DNA of 64,000 nucleotides from Zygnema cylindricum. Taxonomy: Eukaryota; Streptophyta; Zygnematophyceae; Zygnematales; Zygnemataceae. Where the stretch lies: positions 287,543-351,542 of the forward strand of contig JBBHKE010001241.1 of NCBI GenBank assembly GCA_037447655.1, written 5' to 3'. The translations under genes were made by a program, and so were the position numbers. Positions 24,704-35,763 of the stretch are shown one piece after another. A model generated the notes under the pieces. The model worked only from the letters and a program-made list of their open reading frames with translations. It was not told the DNA's origin and searched no databases. Every line of letters begins with the position of its first letter. Positions within the stretch are counted from its first letter, which is position 1.

Positions 24704-25384
24704 CTAGATCATTAAGACTCCTAACGGTATCCAACTAATGCCGCTATGTCCGGCCTTCATAAAATAGATCAAAATTCCTACGACCTTCCTATAAGAGATA
24801 GACTTCATCAACTCTCTCTCCTCTAGACTCATCTGATCGTCTAAGATCATCACTCCTCCTTCTACATTTCCATCACTTATTTTTTTCATGTCCATGGGAG
24901 TGGTACAATTGTTTGCATTTTCCATCTGGAATTTCTCAAGCATATTACCTATTGCTTCTTTCTTAGTAAGTCTGATAATCTTCTTCCCCCTATCTCTCTC
25001 TATTTGGATCCCCAAAATGATTTTTGCCTCCCCAAAATCCTTCATATCAAATTTGCCCATAAGATCTTTCTTTAGCCTATTGATCTTCTCCAAAGACTTA
25101 CTCAACACCAGCAGATCATCCACATAAATTGCAATAAAAATGACACAATTCTCATCTTCAAACATATAGATAGAATGGTCAGAGCTGATCCGGATATATC
25201 CCAGATCGGTGAGAAACTCATCTAGTTTCTTTTTCCACTGTCGGGGAGCTTGCTTCAGTCCATATAAGGACTTTATGAGCCTGCAGACTTTGCTCTCTTC
25301 TCCTTCTTCCACGAACCCCTTGGGTTGCCTCATGAAAATTTCTTCCTCTAACTCACCGTTAAGAAAAGCAGTCTTAATGTCCAT
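24704..25384 (-). pseudogene. Copia A reverse transcriptase, C-terminal two-thirds
   Basis: Motif A MDIKTAFLNGEL and the YVDDLLVLS catalytic loop are both present. A TAG stands directly before the motif A methionine (25385-25387), where related elements have Gln. Further stops upstream (25390-25660) interrupt the N-terminal RT region. Confidence 0.92.
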
Positions 25385-25660
25385 CTAGTGTATTTCCATG
25401 TTTTCCGCTACTACCAGACTGAGGAGAATCCTTACTGATGGGAACCGAACAACTAGAGCAAAGGTCTACTCATAGTTAATCCCCTCTTTTGGGGTGAATC
25501 CGTTTGCTAGCAATCGAGACACATATCTCTCAATTGTATTATCTGGGTTCAGTTTTAGTTTAAATACCCATTTACACCCAATAGATTTTCTATTTGGAGG
25601 ACAATTTGCTAGTTCCCAAGTATTGCTTCCATGATAGAAGCTATCTCATCATTTATGGCT

Positions 25661-26461
25661 CTAATCCATAAATTCTTTCTTTGGACTATTCACGGCCTCC
25701 GAGTAAGACTGAAGTTTATCTGGGTGAGATAGCTTAGTTACCTTATGAGCCGTTTTTTTTTCCTGTATCCTTTTATTGACCCTCCTTCCTCCCTCAAACT
25801 CTGAAGATGGAATGGATGGAAGTCTTAGATATCTTCTCACTGTCTCATCGGCTCCCTTGTCCATGGAAGCCGGTTCTTGTCCCGCTTCTTCTATCTCCTA
25901 GAAGTCCATAGGAGTATGTGAGGTTTCCGGTGAGTCTCGTGTATCTTGGATTTCCTCTAAATCTGCAATCACCGTTTCACTCATGTCCCTTTCGAGGATG
26001 ACCGAGTTCTCCTCACTTTCGTACTCAAATCTGATTCTTCTCTTCTTTGTATATTTGAAGAGGTCAAATGACTTCCCTTCATCCATGACAACTAAGTGTT
26101 TGACCATAATGATATCTTTCTTTGCTAAGTCATAGACTCTATATCCCTTAACATCCTCATCATATCCCATAAAGTATCCAAGTTTTCCCTTAGCATCTAG
26201 TTTCTAGTTTTTCCTATCCGTGTCAAGATTGTAAACTTGGCTACCGAATACTTTAAGGTGTGAGATATTTGGTTTCCTTCCAAACCATCTCTCATAAGGT
26301 GTCACTCCCTTTACAACTGAGGTAAGGACACTATTTTTAATGTAATTGGCACAGTTCATTGCTTCTACCCAAAATCTCTTTCCTATTTTCTTGTCTGCCA
26401 ACATACTACATACACTATCTCCAAGGCTCAGATTCAAACTTACCCATCCCATTTTATTCAA
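25661..26461 (-). pseudogene. Copia A integrase C-terminal part and linker
   Basis: Three open blocks (26461-26204, 26170-25898, 25864-25661) carry the ANYIKNSVLTS / TPYERWFGRKPN / HLKVFGSQVY motifs typical of the Copia integrase end, then an acidic linker. Stops separate the blocks. Confidence 0.85.
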
Positions 26462-26733
26462 GGATATGGTATGCTTAGCGGTCAGACTTCATCTCTCAGA
26501 TATTCCTCAAACTGGTTAGAGGTATATTCCCCCCCATTATCACTCCTTATCCTCTTAATGGGGGTTTCATGCAACTTCTCACTCTAGGCTTTTTATTCTT
26601 TGAAGTAAGTTGATGCTTCAGACTTTGATTTCAGAAAGTAGACTTTACCAGTCATCGGTTATTGTCATCATAATCCTCTTTCCTCCAACCGAAGGTACTT
26701 TTGTTGGTCCCCAAATATCTGTGTGGACCAAGT

Positions 26734-27464
26734 CTAACACTTTCTCACCTCTATATGTGGGGGCTTTGGGAATGGAAGTCTGTGAGCCTTACCTTGAGCA
26801 CAACCACTACAATCATCTATCAATTCATTATCCCCAAACTGAATGCCTTCTACTACCCCAAGCTTTTTCATTTCCCTCAACCTATCAAAATGCACATTCC
26901 CCAACCGCTTATGCCAAATCATCAACTAGGAACACCAACATAATAAGCATTCTTCTTTTCATTACTCACGTTAAGCCTAAACATTCTTTGGCTACCCTTA
27001 TCTGCCGTAAAGTAAACTTCATCCCCATACTTAGCTGTAAAGACTCCCTTTCTAGTGAAGGTATCAAACTCCTTGTCATTTAACACAAACGTAGAGACTT
27101 GGTTTTTACTCAGCTGAGGAATGTAGAGTACATCTGAGAATGTTAGTATAGAAGTCTTACCCTCCACTAAGACTTTCAGATCTACCAATCCCACTAGATC
27201 TGTAGTAACCTCTCTCCCATCCCCATACTCTATCTCTACTGTAGGGATCTTTCTTAGCTTAGTGAAGAGTTCTTTATCACGACACATATGCATGGATGCA
27301 CCTGAGTCGATAATCCATTCTTCTTGTGGAGCCTCCCGAATTGCTCCAAGGGCACACTTCTGTCTCCAAGGGATCTCCTTCTCCTCCAGACTCTCGTCAA
27401 GAAGAAGCTCCCTATCCTCCTCAGAGGACTCATCCTCGGTTTCTCCTATCATTTTTGTAACCAC
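26734..27464 (-). pseudogene. Copia A protease and GAG-pre-integrase
   Basis: Protease signature WIIDSGASMHMC (DSG active site) near 27300. The pre-integrase zinc region reads WHKRLGNVHFDRL ... CSGCAQGKAHR; the usual GH is GN. The zinc knuckle upstream (27530-27570) has lost its second Cys (CYFSKKSGHFIADC). Confidence 0.88.
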
Positions 27465-27957
27465 AAGTGCCTTTTTCTTCCCTCTGGAAAAACCCCCTCC
27501 ACGGTTCTCTTAGAGCCTCAGCTCCGACAGCTTGACACAATCTGCGATGAAGTGTCCCGACTTTTTGCTAAAATAACAAAGACCCTTTAGGGGCCTCGGT
27601 CCCCCAGAATGATCTCTTTCCCCTTTGTAAGGTTTCTTCGGGTCCATTCCCCATCTGTCCCCTTCGGTGCTAGAGCTTGAATACTCTTCCCTCCTCTCCT
27701 AATCTCCAATGTGTTTTCCTACACAAGAATCATCGTGACCACTGTGTTCCATTTCTATAAATTATCAGGCATTTCCTGTACTCAGTACACTATGTTTTCA
27801 AACTCATCTGGTAACTTCATGATGAGGGTGTTAACTTTCATTTTCATTGTACCTGTTCACCCGACACTTTCCATCTCCATATACAAACAAGAAAGATCAT
27901 TACAGTAATCTAACATCTTTCCTCCTTTGTAAGTGTAACTCACTAGCTATTGCTCAG

Positions 27958-28209
27958 TCAACTGGAGCTCCGAATAGTTCCAGCTCTATAAATCTCCACC
28001 AAACTCACCCAAAACTCCTCGGCTTTGTACATGTGAAGATAAGGGGTGGCCAAAGCTTGAGTGAGGTGCCTCAAAAAAAAGTTAAAGGCAGCCATGTTTA
28101 AATCCTCCCACATTTGAATATCGTTCTCCGCGGTCTTCACTGTTGACGCTCCCGGTATTGTGGCAATAGGAGTGAGGGGTGTCTCCTTCCCTTTCCCCTT
28201 TTTGGACAA
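27958..28209 (-). pseudogene. Copia A gag fragment
   Basis: Lys-rich start then WEDLNMAAFNFFLRHL and WVSLVEIYRAG, like the gag helical domain of element B (WLSLVNKYKSG). The start codon is not certain; the frame opens at a TTG. Sequence at 28350-28480 is homologous to 33020-33120 before element B gag. Confidence 0.7.
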
Positions 28210-28499
28210 ACTGTTGTCTTATCATCTACCTCCTCCGCTGAGGTAACCGTTTCTGCAAGAAACCTTACTCCTCAAAATCTTGGTGGAGTTCTCGACGTTT
28301 CACTTGTCCACTGGAGATACCCCAGTATCGTTTTTTGCACAAAGCTCCCATCATCATGGCTTCCCAATAGATGAACCGAGATCTATTGAAGGTGGGCACC
28401 CTAGAGGGTGGGCCCATAACCTGCAACTATGTGTCCTCCATTGGACCACAGAATACAGAAAGCCTCTAGATAGTATTTAACTAACCCACTTCAAGCTAC

Positions 28500-29159
28500 A
28501 ACCACTGTTGTCAAGGAAGGCAAAATGGCAGTTTAACTGCACCCCTGTGCTGCGTGGACTCCTTTGAGTCCGTAGCAAAAAGAATCACTGGAAAGAGCCA
28601 ACCAGCCGATAAGTTATGAGGCAGTAAAAATGCTAATTTGCACAAACTCTCAAAGGGAGAGGTGACTACCTACCAAAATTTTCTAAGTCCTGATTCCCTC
28701 TAATAACTTTTATCTACTGAAGTAGGGACCAATCAGATTACTGTACCGTACCAAAATGTACTACTGTCGGTGTACCTTTTGTACGGCCTTTGTACGACAA
28801 TGCTATTAAGCGGACGCGTGTCTGCTTTTCACTCGTCCGTATATTCCTCGGAATTCCAATGACCGAATGTCATCTCTCCACGTGGCTCCAGGTCATGCCA
28901 CGTCACAAAACGCCAAAGTGACCACTCCGAGATTTCGGCAATGATGTGCACCGTTGGATTTGCAGCGAGACGCAATCTTAGCCGTTATAAATACTTGCGC
29001 GACATTTGTTTCGCTGTCCAAACAAAATGCGTGGTTTTCGATTTGAAATAGTGTCGTACTTCGTACTTTCATAAAATTGTATCTATGCAAGCCGTATACA
29101 GTTTTAGTTAAATGGATTTGTTCCTCATTAAATATATTTATATCTATCACATACTATAG
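28500..29159. other. region between Copia A gag and a SINE, probably Copia LTR/leader remnants
   Basis: Shows patchy similarity to 33130-33670 (for example GTACGGCC-TTGTACGACA versus GTACGGCCATCGTACGACA). No gene seen. Confidence 0.4.
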
Positions 29160-29412
29160 CATTTAGCATTGGTACTAGTCTAATAGAATAAAGTTGACCG
29201 CTATCGGCCAACTTGACAAATGGGAGTTATCGGGATCAAATCTCGGGTCCGTCAGGTATATTTTTAGTAACCTACTAAAAATAACTACCTGTTGAACTAA
29301 GGTAGCCATGGATCGACCACCCTCTCTATCCTTCAGTGACTACAACAAGTATGGGTGCTAGAGAGAGGAGGTGGAGGCAGGCTGTCTGTCTTTTTTTTTT
29401 CTTTTATCCTGA
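29160..29412 (+). mobile_element. probable tRNA-derived SINE, copy 1
   Basis: The head has B-box-like GGGATCAAATCTC. After it come a GGTA...TTTTAGTAACCTACTAAAAATA...TACC hairpin, AGCCATGG, a CTCTCTATCC stretch and a T-rich tail. The order matches 33766-33960. Confidence 0.5.
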
Positions 29413-29451
29413 CATATTAAACCTAGAAAATACTCTAAAAATCTATTAATT

Positions 29452-30843
29452 TCAAGAGTTTGCTTTCTCCATTTGAAAATTTTCTAGCATATTACCAATT
29501 TTTTTTTTCTGAGTGAGACTTATAATCCTATTCCCTCTATCTCTCTTCATTTGAATTCCCAAAATGTACTTTGCTTCGCCGAGATCGTTCATGTCAAAGC
29601 GGCTTCTAAGCTCCCGTTTTAGTTTGTTGATTTTATCTAAGGACTTGCTTAAGACCAACAAATCATCCACATAATTAGCAATAAACATCACTCCATCCTC
29701 GTTATCGAATAAATATATAGAGTGATCTGAACTAATTCTGATATACCCCAAACTGGTCAGAAATTCGTCGAGTTTTATATTCCACTGTCGCGGGGTTTGC
29801 TTAAGCCCATAGAGTGATTTTATCAGTTTGCAAACTTTGTTTTCTTCTCCACTTTCCACGAATCCTTCCAGTTGCCTCATGTAAATTTCTTCTTCCAACT
29901 CTCCGTGCAAAAAGGCCGTTTTAAATTCCATCTGGAATATTTTCATATTCTTCGCTGCGGTTATACTTAAAAGGATTTTAACAGAAGGAAATCTAACTAT
30001 AGGTGCAAAGGTTTCCTCGTAGTCTATCCCCTCTTTCTGAGTATATCCTTTCGCAACTAACCTAGCTTTGTACCTCTCAATGGTATTATCCGGGTTATAC
30101 TTAAGTTTAAAAACCCACTTACATCCGATCGGTTTTCGGTCCGGTGGACAATCTACCAACTCCCATGTATTGGCTTCTATGATATAGGCCATTTCTTCAT
30201 TTATAGCTGTAATCCACCGACTACTATCTGGAGTGTTTATGGCCTTTAAGTATGTCTGAGGTACATCTGAGTGAGACATATTTGTGAGTTGGTTATTAAC
30301 TTGTCTTTCTTGAAGTCGTTTACTCCTTCTTCTTCCCCCTTCAAAATCGGACGCCGGTATGGAAGGCATCCTTGGGTTTCGTTTAGGGAGATTTTCAGCT
30401 CCCCTATCTTCCAATTCCGATGTCTCATCAAGTTCCTCATCGGTTTCCACTTCGTATTGTGACGTTGCCTCGGATAATGTCCTTTCCTCCTTCTCCTTTG
30501 GTAGATCTACAGATTTTTCTTTTTCTCCCTCTTCCTTTTCTTCATTTTCAAAGTCAAAGTCAAAAAACTGATCCGTTTCAAATCTGATTTTGAATTCCTT
30601 ATTATATTTGAATGGATGAATGGACTTCTCTTCATTCATCACCACTATGTGTTTTACCAAAATTTTAACTCTCTTTTTCAAGTCATACACTCGGTATCCT
30701 TTTGTGCTCTCATCATACCTTACAAGATATCCTGGCTTCCCTCTCCCCTCTAACTTCCATTTAGTCTTATCAGAATCCAAACTGTAGACTTGACTTCCGA
30801 ACACTCTCAAATAAATCAGGTTTTCTTCCTGTCCACCTCTCAT
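29452..30843 (-). pseudogene. Copia B integrase tail + reverse transcriptase (463-codon open frame)
   Basis: Integrase end (VFGSQVYSLD), acidic linker, then TWELVDCPPDRKPIGCKWVFK and RT. YVDDLLVLS is intact, but motif A reads QMEFKTAFLHG: the first catalytic Asp is Glu. RT ends early at QMEKANS. This is the longest uninterrupted frame of the Copia pair, but the element is incomplete. Confidence 0.9.
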
Positions 30844-31493
30844 AGGGAGTTTCCTCCTTATTTGCTGAAGCTAGGACTCTATTTTTGATGAAGTTAGCAT
30901 ACTTCATAGACTTTGCCCAAATATGCAACCCTATCCTTTTATCAGTTAACATACTTCTGGACATATCTCCTAAATTTATAATCACTCTTTTGCTACTCCA
31001 TTTTGTTCCGGATTATAGGGAACAGATTTCTCATGATGAATTCCTTCTTCTTTAAGATATTCTTCAAATTCCCTTGAGGTGTATTCTTTCCCATTATCAC
31101 TTTTTATCTCTTTTATTGAGGTTTCGTGTAGTTTTTCACTCCATACTTTATACTCTTTGAAACAACTCAATACCTCTTACTTATGTTTGAGAAAGTATAC
31201 CTTCGTGTATCTAGACCAGTCATGTGTGATAGTTAACATCCACCTCTTCCCCCCATGTAAAGCATATATAGCAGGTCCTAAACATCAGTGTGAATTAGAT
31301 CCAATACTTTCTCTCTCCTAAATGTGGTTGCCTTTGGAAATGGAAGTCTATGAATCTTCCATTGGGCACATCCACTGGAATCATCAAAGGTCTCATCATC
31401 CTCAAAAGTAATACCCTCCACTATTCCCTTTTTCTTCATTTTCTTTAATCTATCTAGATGCACATGCCCCAACCTTATCTGCCAAAGCATCAT
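30770..31493 (-). pseudogene. Copia B pre-integrase and integrase core
   Basis: Blocks 31493-31278, 31170-30982 and 30985-30770. IKSDNGKEYTS and YNPEQNGVAKE are the second Asp and Glu regions of the DDE core. The zinc site has lost residues (WQIRLGH for WHxRLGH; SSGC for CxxC). Confidence 0.88.
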
Positions 31494-31523
31494 CTCACTT
31501 GCACACGAGTAGATAACACTTTT

Positions 31524-31905
31524 TTAATTGCAAAGAACAATTCTGAACATTCCTTGACTGCCCTTCTCAGCTATTGAATAAATCTCATAATCAAAGTTTT
31601 CTTTGAAGATTCCTTTCTTGGTTTCTGTTTCAAACTCATTTTCATCTAGGACAACTGTTGAGACCAAGTTCTTACTAAGTTGTGGAATGTAAAGACCGTC
31701 TAAGAGTATTACAATTGAGGCCTTTCCATCAACTAGAACCTTCAAAGCAATAATTCCAACAAGACTTGTGGTTTCTACTCTACCATCTCCGTACTCTATC
31801 TCAACTGTTGGGATTTTTCTCAGTTTAGTGAACCACCTATTATCTTTGTACATATGCATTGAGGCCCCTGAGTCTATGATCCACCCATCTTCAGGTGGAT
31901 CCCTC
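31524..31905 (-). pseudogene. Copia B protease
   Basis: WIIDSGASMHMY active-site region at about 31865-31900 continues into a 111-codon frame with VEIEYGDGR and YIPQLSKNLVS, as in element A. Confidence 0.85.
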
Positions 31906-32089
31906 TTACCTCCGAAAGCACACTTTTGTCTCCGTGGAATGTCAACATGTTTTTCAGTGTTTTCAAGATTAAGAAGAAGCTCCTCAAGCTCCTCTTCCTG
32001 TTTGGTTTCTTCGTTCTCTTGCTCATCATGAACTTGAGTTAAGAAAGCCTTTTTCTTTCCTCCATTTCTTGAGGTCCCTTTCCCATCTT

Positions 32090-32981
32090 TTAGTCAAAGA
32101 TCTGCAAGTTTGCCACAATCTGCCATATAGTGTCTCGGTTTCTTGCAGAAGTGACATAATCCTCCTGAAGAAGTTCCTCTCTCCTTTCAATCAAATCTGC
32201 CACCTCCTTGTCCTCTTCCTCCAAATTTTCGATAGGGATATTTCTCTCTCTCCTCATCACGCTACCACCAATCAGCTCCTGCAGACAATGCTTGAACACT
32301 TAGACTCCCTCTCCTAAGCTCTATGGTGCTTTCTTTCACTAAAATCATTCTCACTGTGTCATCCAAATTCCAATTGCTATCTCCTATGTCTTGAAATCGA
32401 TTAATGATATTCTCATAGTCTTCAGGTAGTTTCATCATTAATGTGTTCACTCTTTGTCTCTCAGACCATGAGTTACCTGCACTCTCTAGCTCTCCAAATA
32501 ATGCTCCTAAATCAATGCAATAATTATTCATGCTTCCTCCCTTCTAAGTATAAGTTGCAATCTTGTTTTCTGCCAACTCTTGCTGCTACAATGATCCACT
32601 CTTATATTTGTTAACTAGTGATAACCAAATCTGAGATGAAGATTTGAAATGCATAAGGGAAATGGCAATGCCCTTTGCTACACTTTTAAGAATTAAGATC
32701 TTAGCAACCTTGTCTTTATAGTTCCAATTTTCATACTCTGATCTTTCGGTCTGAAACCTTGTTGCCGTTGTTGGTGGTGCTTCTACCGATATTGCCTTCA
32801 GCAACGGTGTCACTTGTGTTGCAACTCCTCCCATTTCTCCTTCCATGACAATCTCCTCTCCTTCCTCGTCTTCATCCTCAATGATGGTGGCAGTTGTTCT
32901 ACCTACTGTAGAGGCGGAGGTGCCAAAAAAACGTGTTCTTCCAAACCCAGGTGGAGGTGGGCATCGAACTTGTCCGAGCAC
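32090..32981 (-). pseudogene. Copia B gag with intact zinc knuckle
   Basis: Three frames (32981-32586, 32531-32262, 32299-32090) give YENWNYKDKVAKILI, WLSLVNKYKSG, LMMKLPEDYENII and the knuckle CHFCKKPRHYMADC (CX2CX4HX4C, complete). Two frame breaks. Confidence 0.85.
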
Positions 32982-33765
32982 TATGCCCTATAGGTGTTTC
33001 TAAATTAGTTCTCCCTCCATCATCTTTTCCCAATAAAGAAAGTCTGATCTATCGAATATTGGCACCCTAGAGCGTGGGCCCATAACGTGCAATTCTGTGG
33101 TCTCCATTGACCTAGAGAATCATGAGCCTATGTAAAGCCTTTAAGATAATATTTTCCCCTTCTAATTTCCCGCTGAATAAGCGCTTCCCAGGCACAAAAA
33201 TACTCTGACCACTCTCACCACTGTGACGACAAGACTCCTTTGATTCAAACGCAAAAAGAATCACTGAATTTGCTCCCCTGAGCAGTAAGTTATGGCTGGT
33301 CAAAGATGACCTTTATAACTACAAGCTCTCTTAGAGAGAGGTACCTAAATTTCACTAAGTCTTGATCTTCCTACTTATGACTGCCTACTACTAAACCCTA
33401 GTCCAATAGAAACACTATATAGTACAAGAAGGTACACTAGGCGATATACTTATTGTACGGCCATCGTACGACATGGCTTTCAAAGTGACGCTTGTCAAAA
33501 CGAGAGCCATGGTTCCTCCTCCCATCTTCTCCGGTATCCAATAGTATGATGCCACATGGCATCGCATGACGCTATCCCCAAAGGCCGCCGAAAGTTTATT
33601 GAGGGTGGCGGCTGCAATTGTTGCCGTCCGATCATTTGTATTTATGCGATTTCGATTCGCTTCCATGCATGAATTGATTAATCCGTGTTGTCGTTAGTCT
33701 GCTGCAAATAAGTCCGTTTAATAAATAGATGAATATGCGTGAAACGTAATACGTATATCGTTTCG

Positions 33766-33960
33766 CTAGTGCCTTAATGGATAAGGCTTAGGTCTACATA
33801 GTAATCTGTAGACCACAGTTCAAATCCGGCCAAAGGTAGTATTTTGCTACAAATAGTAAAATACCTTCTATTTCATTATGCCTCCTTCTAAATGACCCGG
33901 CAGCCATGGCGTGCCTTTGGTTCTCTCTTTCTCTCTCTTTACATTCTAACTAAAATATAG
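33766..33960 (+). mobile_element. probable tRNA-derived SINE, copy 2
   Basis: The head resembles tRNA-Arg: A box TAGTGCCTTAATGGATAAGG with a GCC/GGC D stem, then B box GTTCAAATCC. The anticodon arm is an overlong GGTCTAC/GTAGACC stem and the T stem does not pair, so it is not a working tRNA. The body has a GGTAGTATTTTGCTAC hairpin and AGCCATGGCG, as in 29160-29412, and ends in CT-rich sequence. Confidence 0.55.
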
Positions 33961-34000
33961 AAGTGAACTATTAATACCTCTTTTCAACAAAGTCGATCAT

Positions 34001-34590
34001 GAAGGCTCAAACATGGGAGCTTGTGGACCTTCCTCCGGATCGAAAAGCGATCGGCAACAAATGGGTATTTAAGATACTTGGCAGGAACCAAAGACCTCAA
34101 ACTCACACTAGGCGGAGGAGAAGTGAAGCTGCAAACATGGAGTGATGCAAGCTATGGCAACATGCCAAGCCGAAAATCCACCACGGGATTCGTTCTGCAA
34201 ATTGGGAACGGGACTTGCTGTTAGAGCAGCAAACTTCAAAAGGTCACGGCACAATCGACGATGGAGTTAGAATATATGGCAGCGAGCTCGGCCCTCAAAG
34301 ATCTCTTATGGGTGAAATCCATGTTGCAAGAATTGCGATACATGCAGGTTGGTCCACTTGTGATTTGGTGTGATAACCAGGCTGCCATTGCCATTGCTTC
34401 TAACCCGAGTCACCACTTCAAAAGCAAGCACATGGATGAAAGATTACACTTTGTAAGAGAAGAGGTGTTCTTTAGAGTGATTAAATTATGTTATTTGCCC
34501 GATGCGAAAATGATTGCAGATATGCTCACTAAAGCTCTTCCTGCTCCGAAGTTGAAGTATTGTATGGATGCAGTGGGATTAAGTGAATAG
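34001..34590 (+). pseudogene. Copia element C: RT start fused to RNase H by internal deletion
   Basis: The RT N-terminal motif (TWELVDLPPDRKAIGNKWVFK-like) runs to about 34070 and jumps straight to YLRYLAGTKDLKL, the RNase H lead-in. Motif A, YVDD and most of RT are gone. RNase H continues with TWSDASYGNMPS, an in-frame TAG in place of the usual Trp (34220-34222), STMELEYMAASSA and CDNQAAIAIASNP, and ends at 34590. Confidence 0.88.
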
Positions 34591-34736
34591 CTGAGTTGCT
34601 GCACTGCTATACTGCCATGTTGCGCTAGTCCAACAAGGAGGATGTAGTGGGACTAGGTGATTTGCTAAATTGCTACGTTGCTATGCTGCGATGTTGCGCT
34701 AGTTCGACATTGTAGCTGCGCTGGCATATTGAGTGT

Positions 34737-35700
34737 AAAGCTTTAGGGGAGTGTTGTTTTTGGAAAGCTTTAAGTCTCAGCAAATTTATAGTACAGAAAG
34801 AAAATAGATCTATAGGGACACGCGTCGTCACTTGAAGCACAGTGCAGGTTTTTTTTTGAATGGTACCGACACCATTATTGGAACAACGCAGCTGCGACGC
34901 AGATGGAACAAGCGCAGCTACGGTTATTTTTGATATGGTCCGTACGGACGTACGCAGCCTCCGACACAACGAGACAAACGCAACTGCGCATATTTTGGTA
35001 CACGACAACGAAGTTGCTACGGAACAAGATAAACACAGCTGCGGCTATTTTTGGTATGGGGCAACGCAGCCACTACGAAGCTGCGGATATTTGAATGTGA
35101 TCAAGGTTTGGATTGCGCTCCTACGGTTGATATGAATCAAGTCAACGGACGAGATTCATAAGGGAATAGTTAAGTGACTTGATGACAGATAACAGTCGGA
35201 TGGACGTACCCAGACAATTGTCACTAAGCCAGGCGACAAGTATTTCAACAAATCACATTTCAACAAATCACCTATATAGGATTCTCAGTTAGATTAGTTT
35301 TAGCGTGATTAGGAGCATTTGGACCTTAGTGGCAGTTTAGTTCTTTTGGACGTATCTTTTAGGAACACTTCTATCGGCGGTACAACACTATGTAGTAGGA
35401 CAACTGAGTGAAGAGCATAAGACTCATGACGTAGAACATTTTATGTATCCATACTTCCAGACTGTGTAATCTGCAGACTGTTTTTGGGAAACTTCTGAGT
35501 TGCATATCTTGGTGTATGTTGGATCAATTGTGGTGAAACGTTGGGAGTTGTCAGACTTTGTGATACACTATATTCTGGTATAGGTTGAAGCAGTTTGGAC
35601 TATTGTGTCAACTTTATTGAGCTGTAGAAAGTAGGTGCTTCATGAGATTCTTCGTAAGCTTCTGTGGTGAATTATGTCTACTTCTACTACTACTGCTGCT
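34737..35700 (+). mobile_element. Copia element C polypurine tract, LTR and leader
   Basis: Polypurine AAAGCTTTAGGGGAG then TGTTG at 34752. Diverged from, but collinear with, 12855-13790 and 36518-37453. The 3' LTR edge is not resolved. Confidence 0.7.
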
Positions 35701-35705
35701 GAATT

Positions 35706-35763
35706 ATGTCTACTTCTACTACTACTGATGCTGCTCCACCTGCTCCACTGGTCGTAGAACAAC
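35706..35763 (+). pseudogene. Copia gag start joined to non-Copia DNA
   Basis: The frame MSTSTTTDAAPPAPLVVEQH runs to about 35765, where the sequence becomes that of 12092 onward (foldback arm). About 30 bp just upstream (35670-35700) is a tandem duplicate of the gag start. Confidence 0.6.

Larger units (their letters stand above)
24133..28450 (-). mobile_element. Copia element A (decayed, minus strand)
   Basis: Read on the minus strand the order is gag (28209), zinc knuckle (27560), protease (27340), GAG-pre-integrase (26925), integrase (26720-26200), RT (25384-24704), RNase H (24650-24195), a polypurine tract AAATAAGGGGAG and an LTR start TGTTGAAATTAATAG at 24133. This is the Ty1/Copia order, with integrase before RT. 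Stops and frameshifts break it into at least eight pieces. The LTR edges are not defined; the first ~30 bp of the 3' LTR recur at 29455. Confidence 0.92.
29440..33110 (-). mobile_element. Copia element B (truncated, decayed, minus strand)
   Basis: Same gene order as element A: gag 32981-32262, zinc knuckle 32150, protease 31890, pre-integrase 31493, integrase 31170-30770, RT 30843-29452. RNase H and the 3' LTR are missing: the RT frame stops at 29452, where the sequence turns into TTGAAATTAATAGATTT, which resembles the LTR start of element A. Confidence 0.92.

Noticed and set aside
33770-33845. tRNA-Arg gene
   Set aside because: A and B boxes are present, but the anticodon arm is an overlong stem, the T stem does not pair, and the body continues as in 29160-29412, so it is a SINE head.
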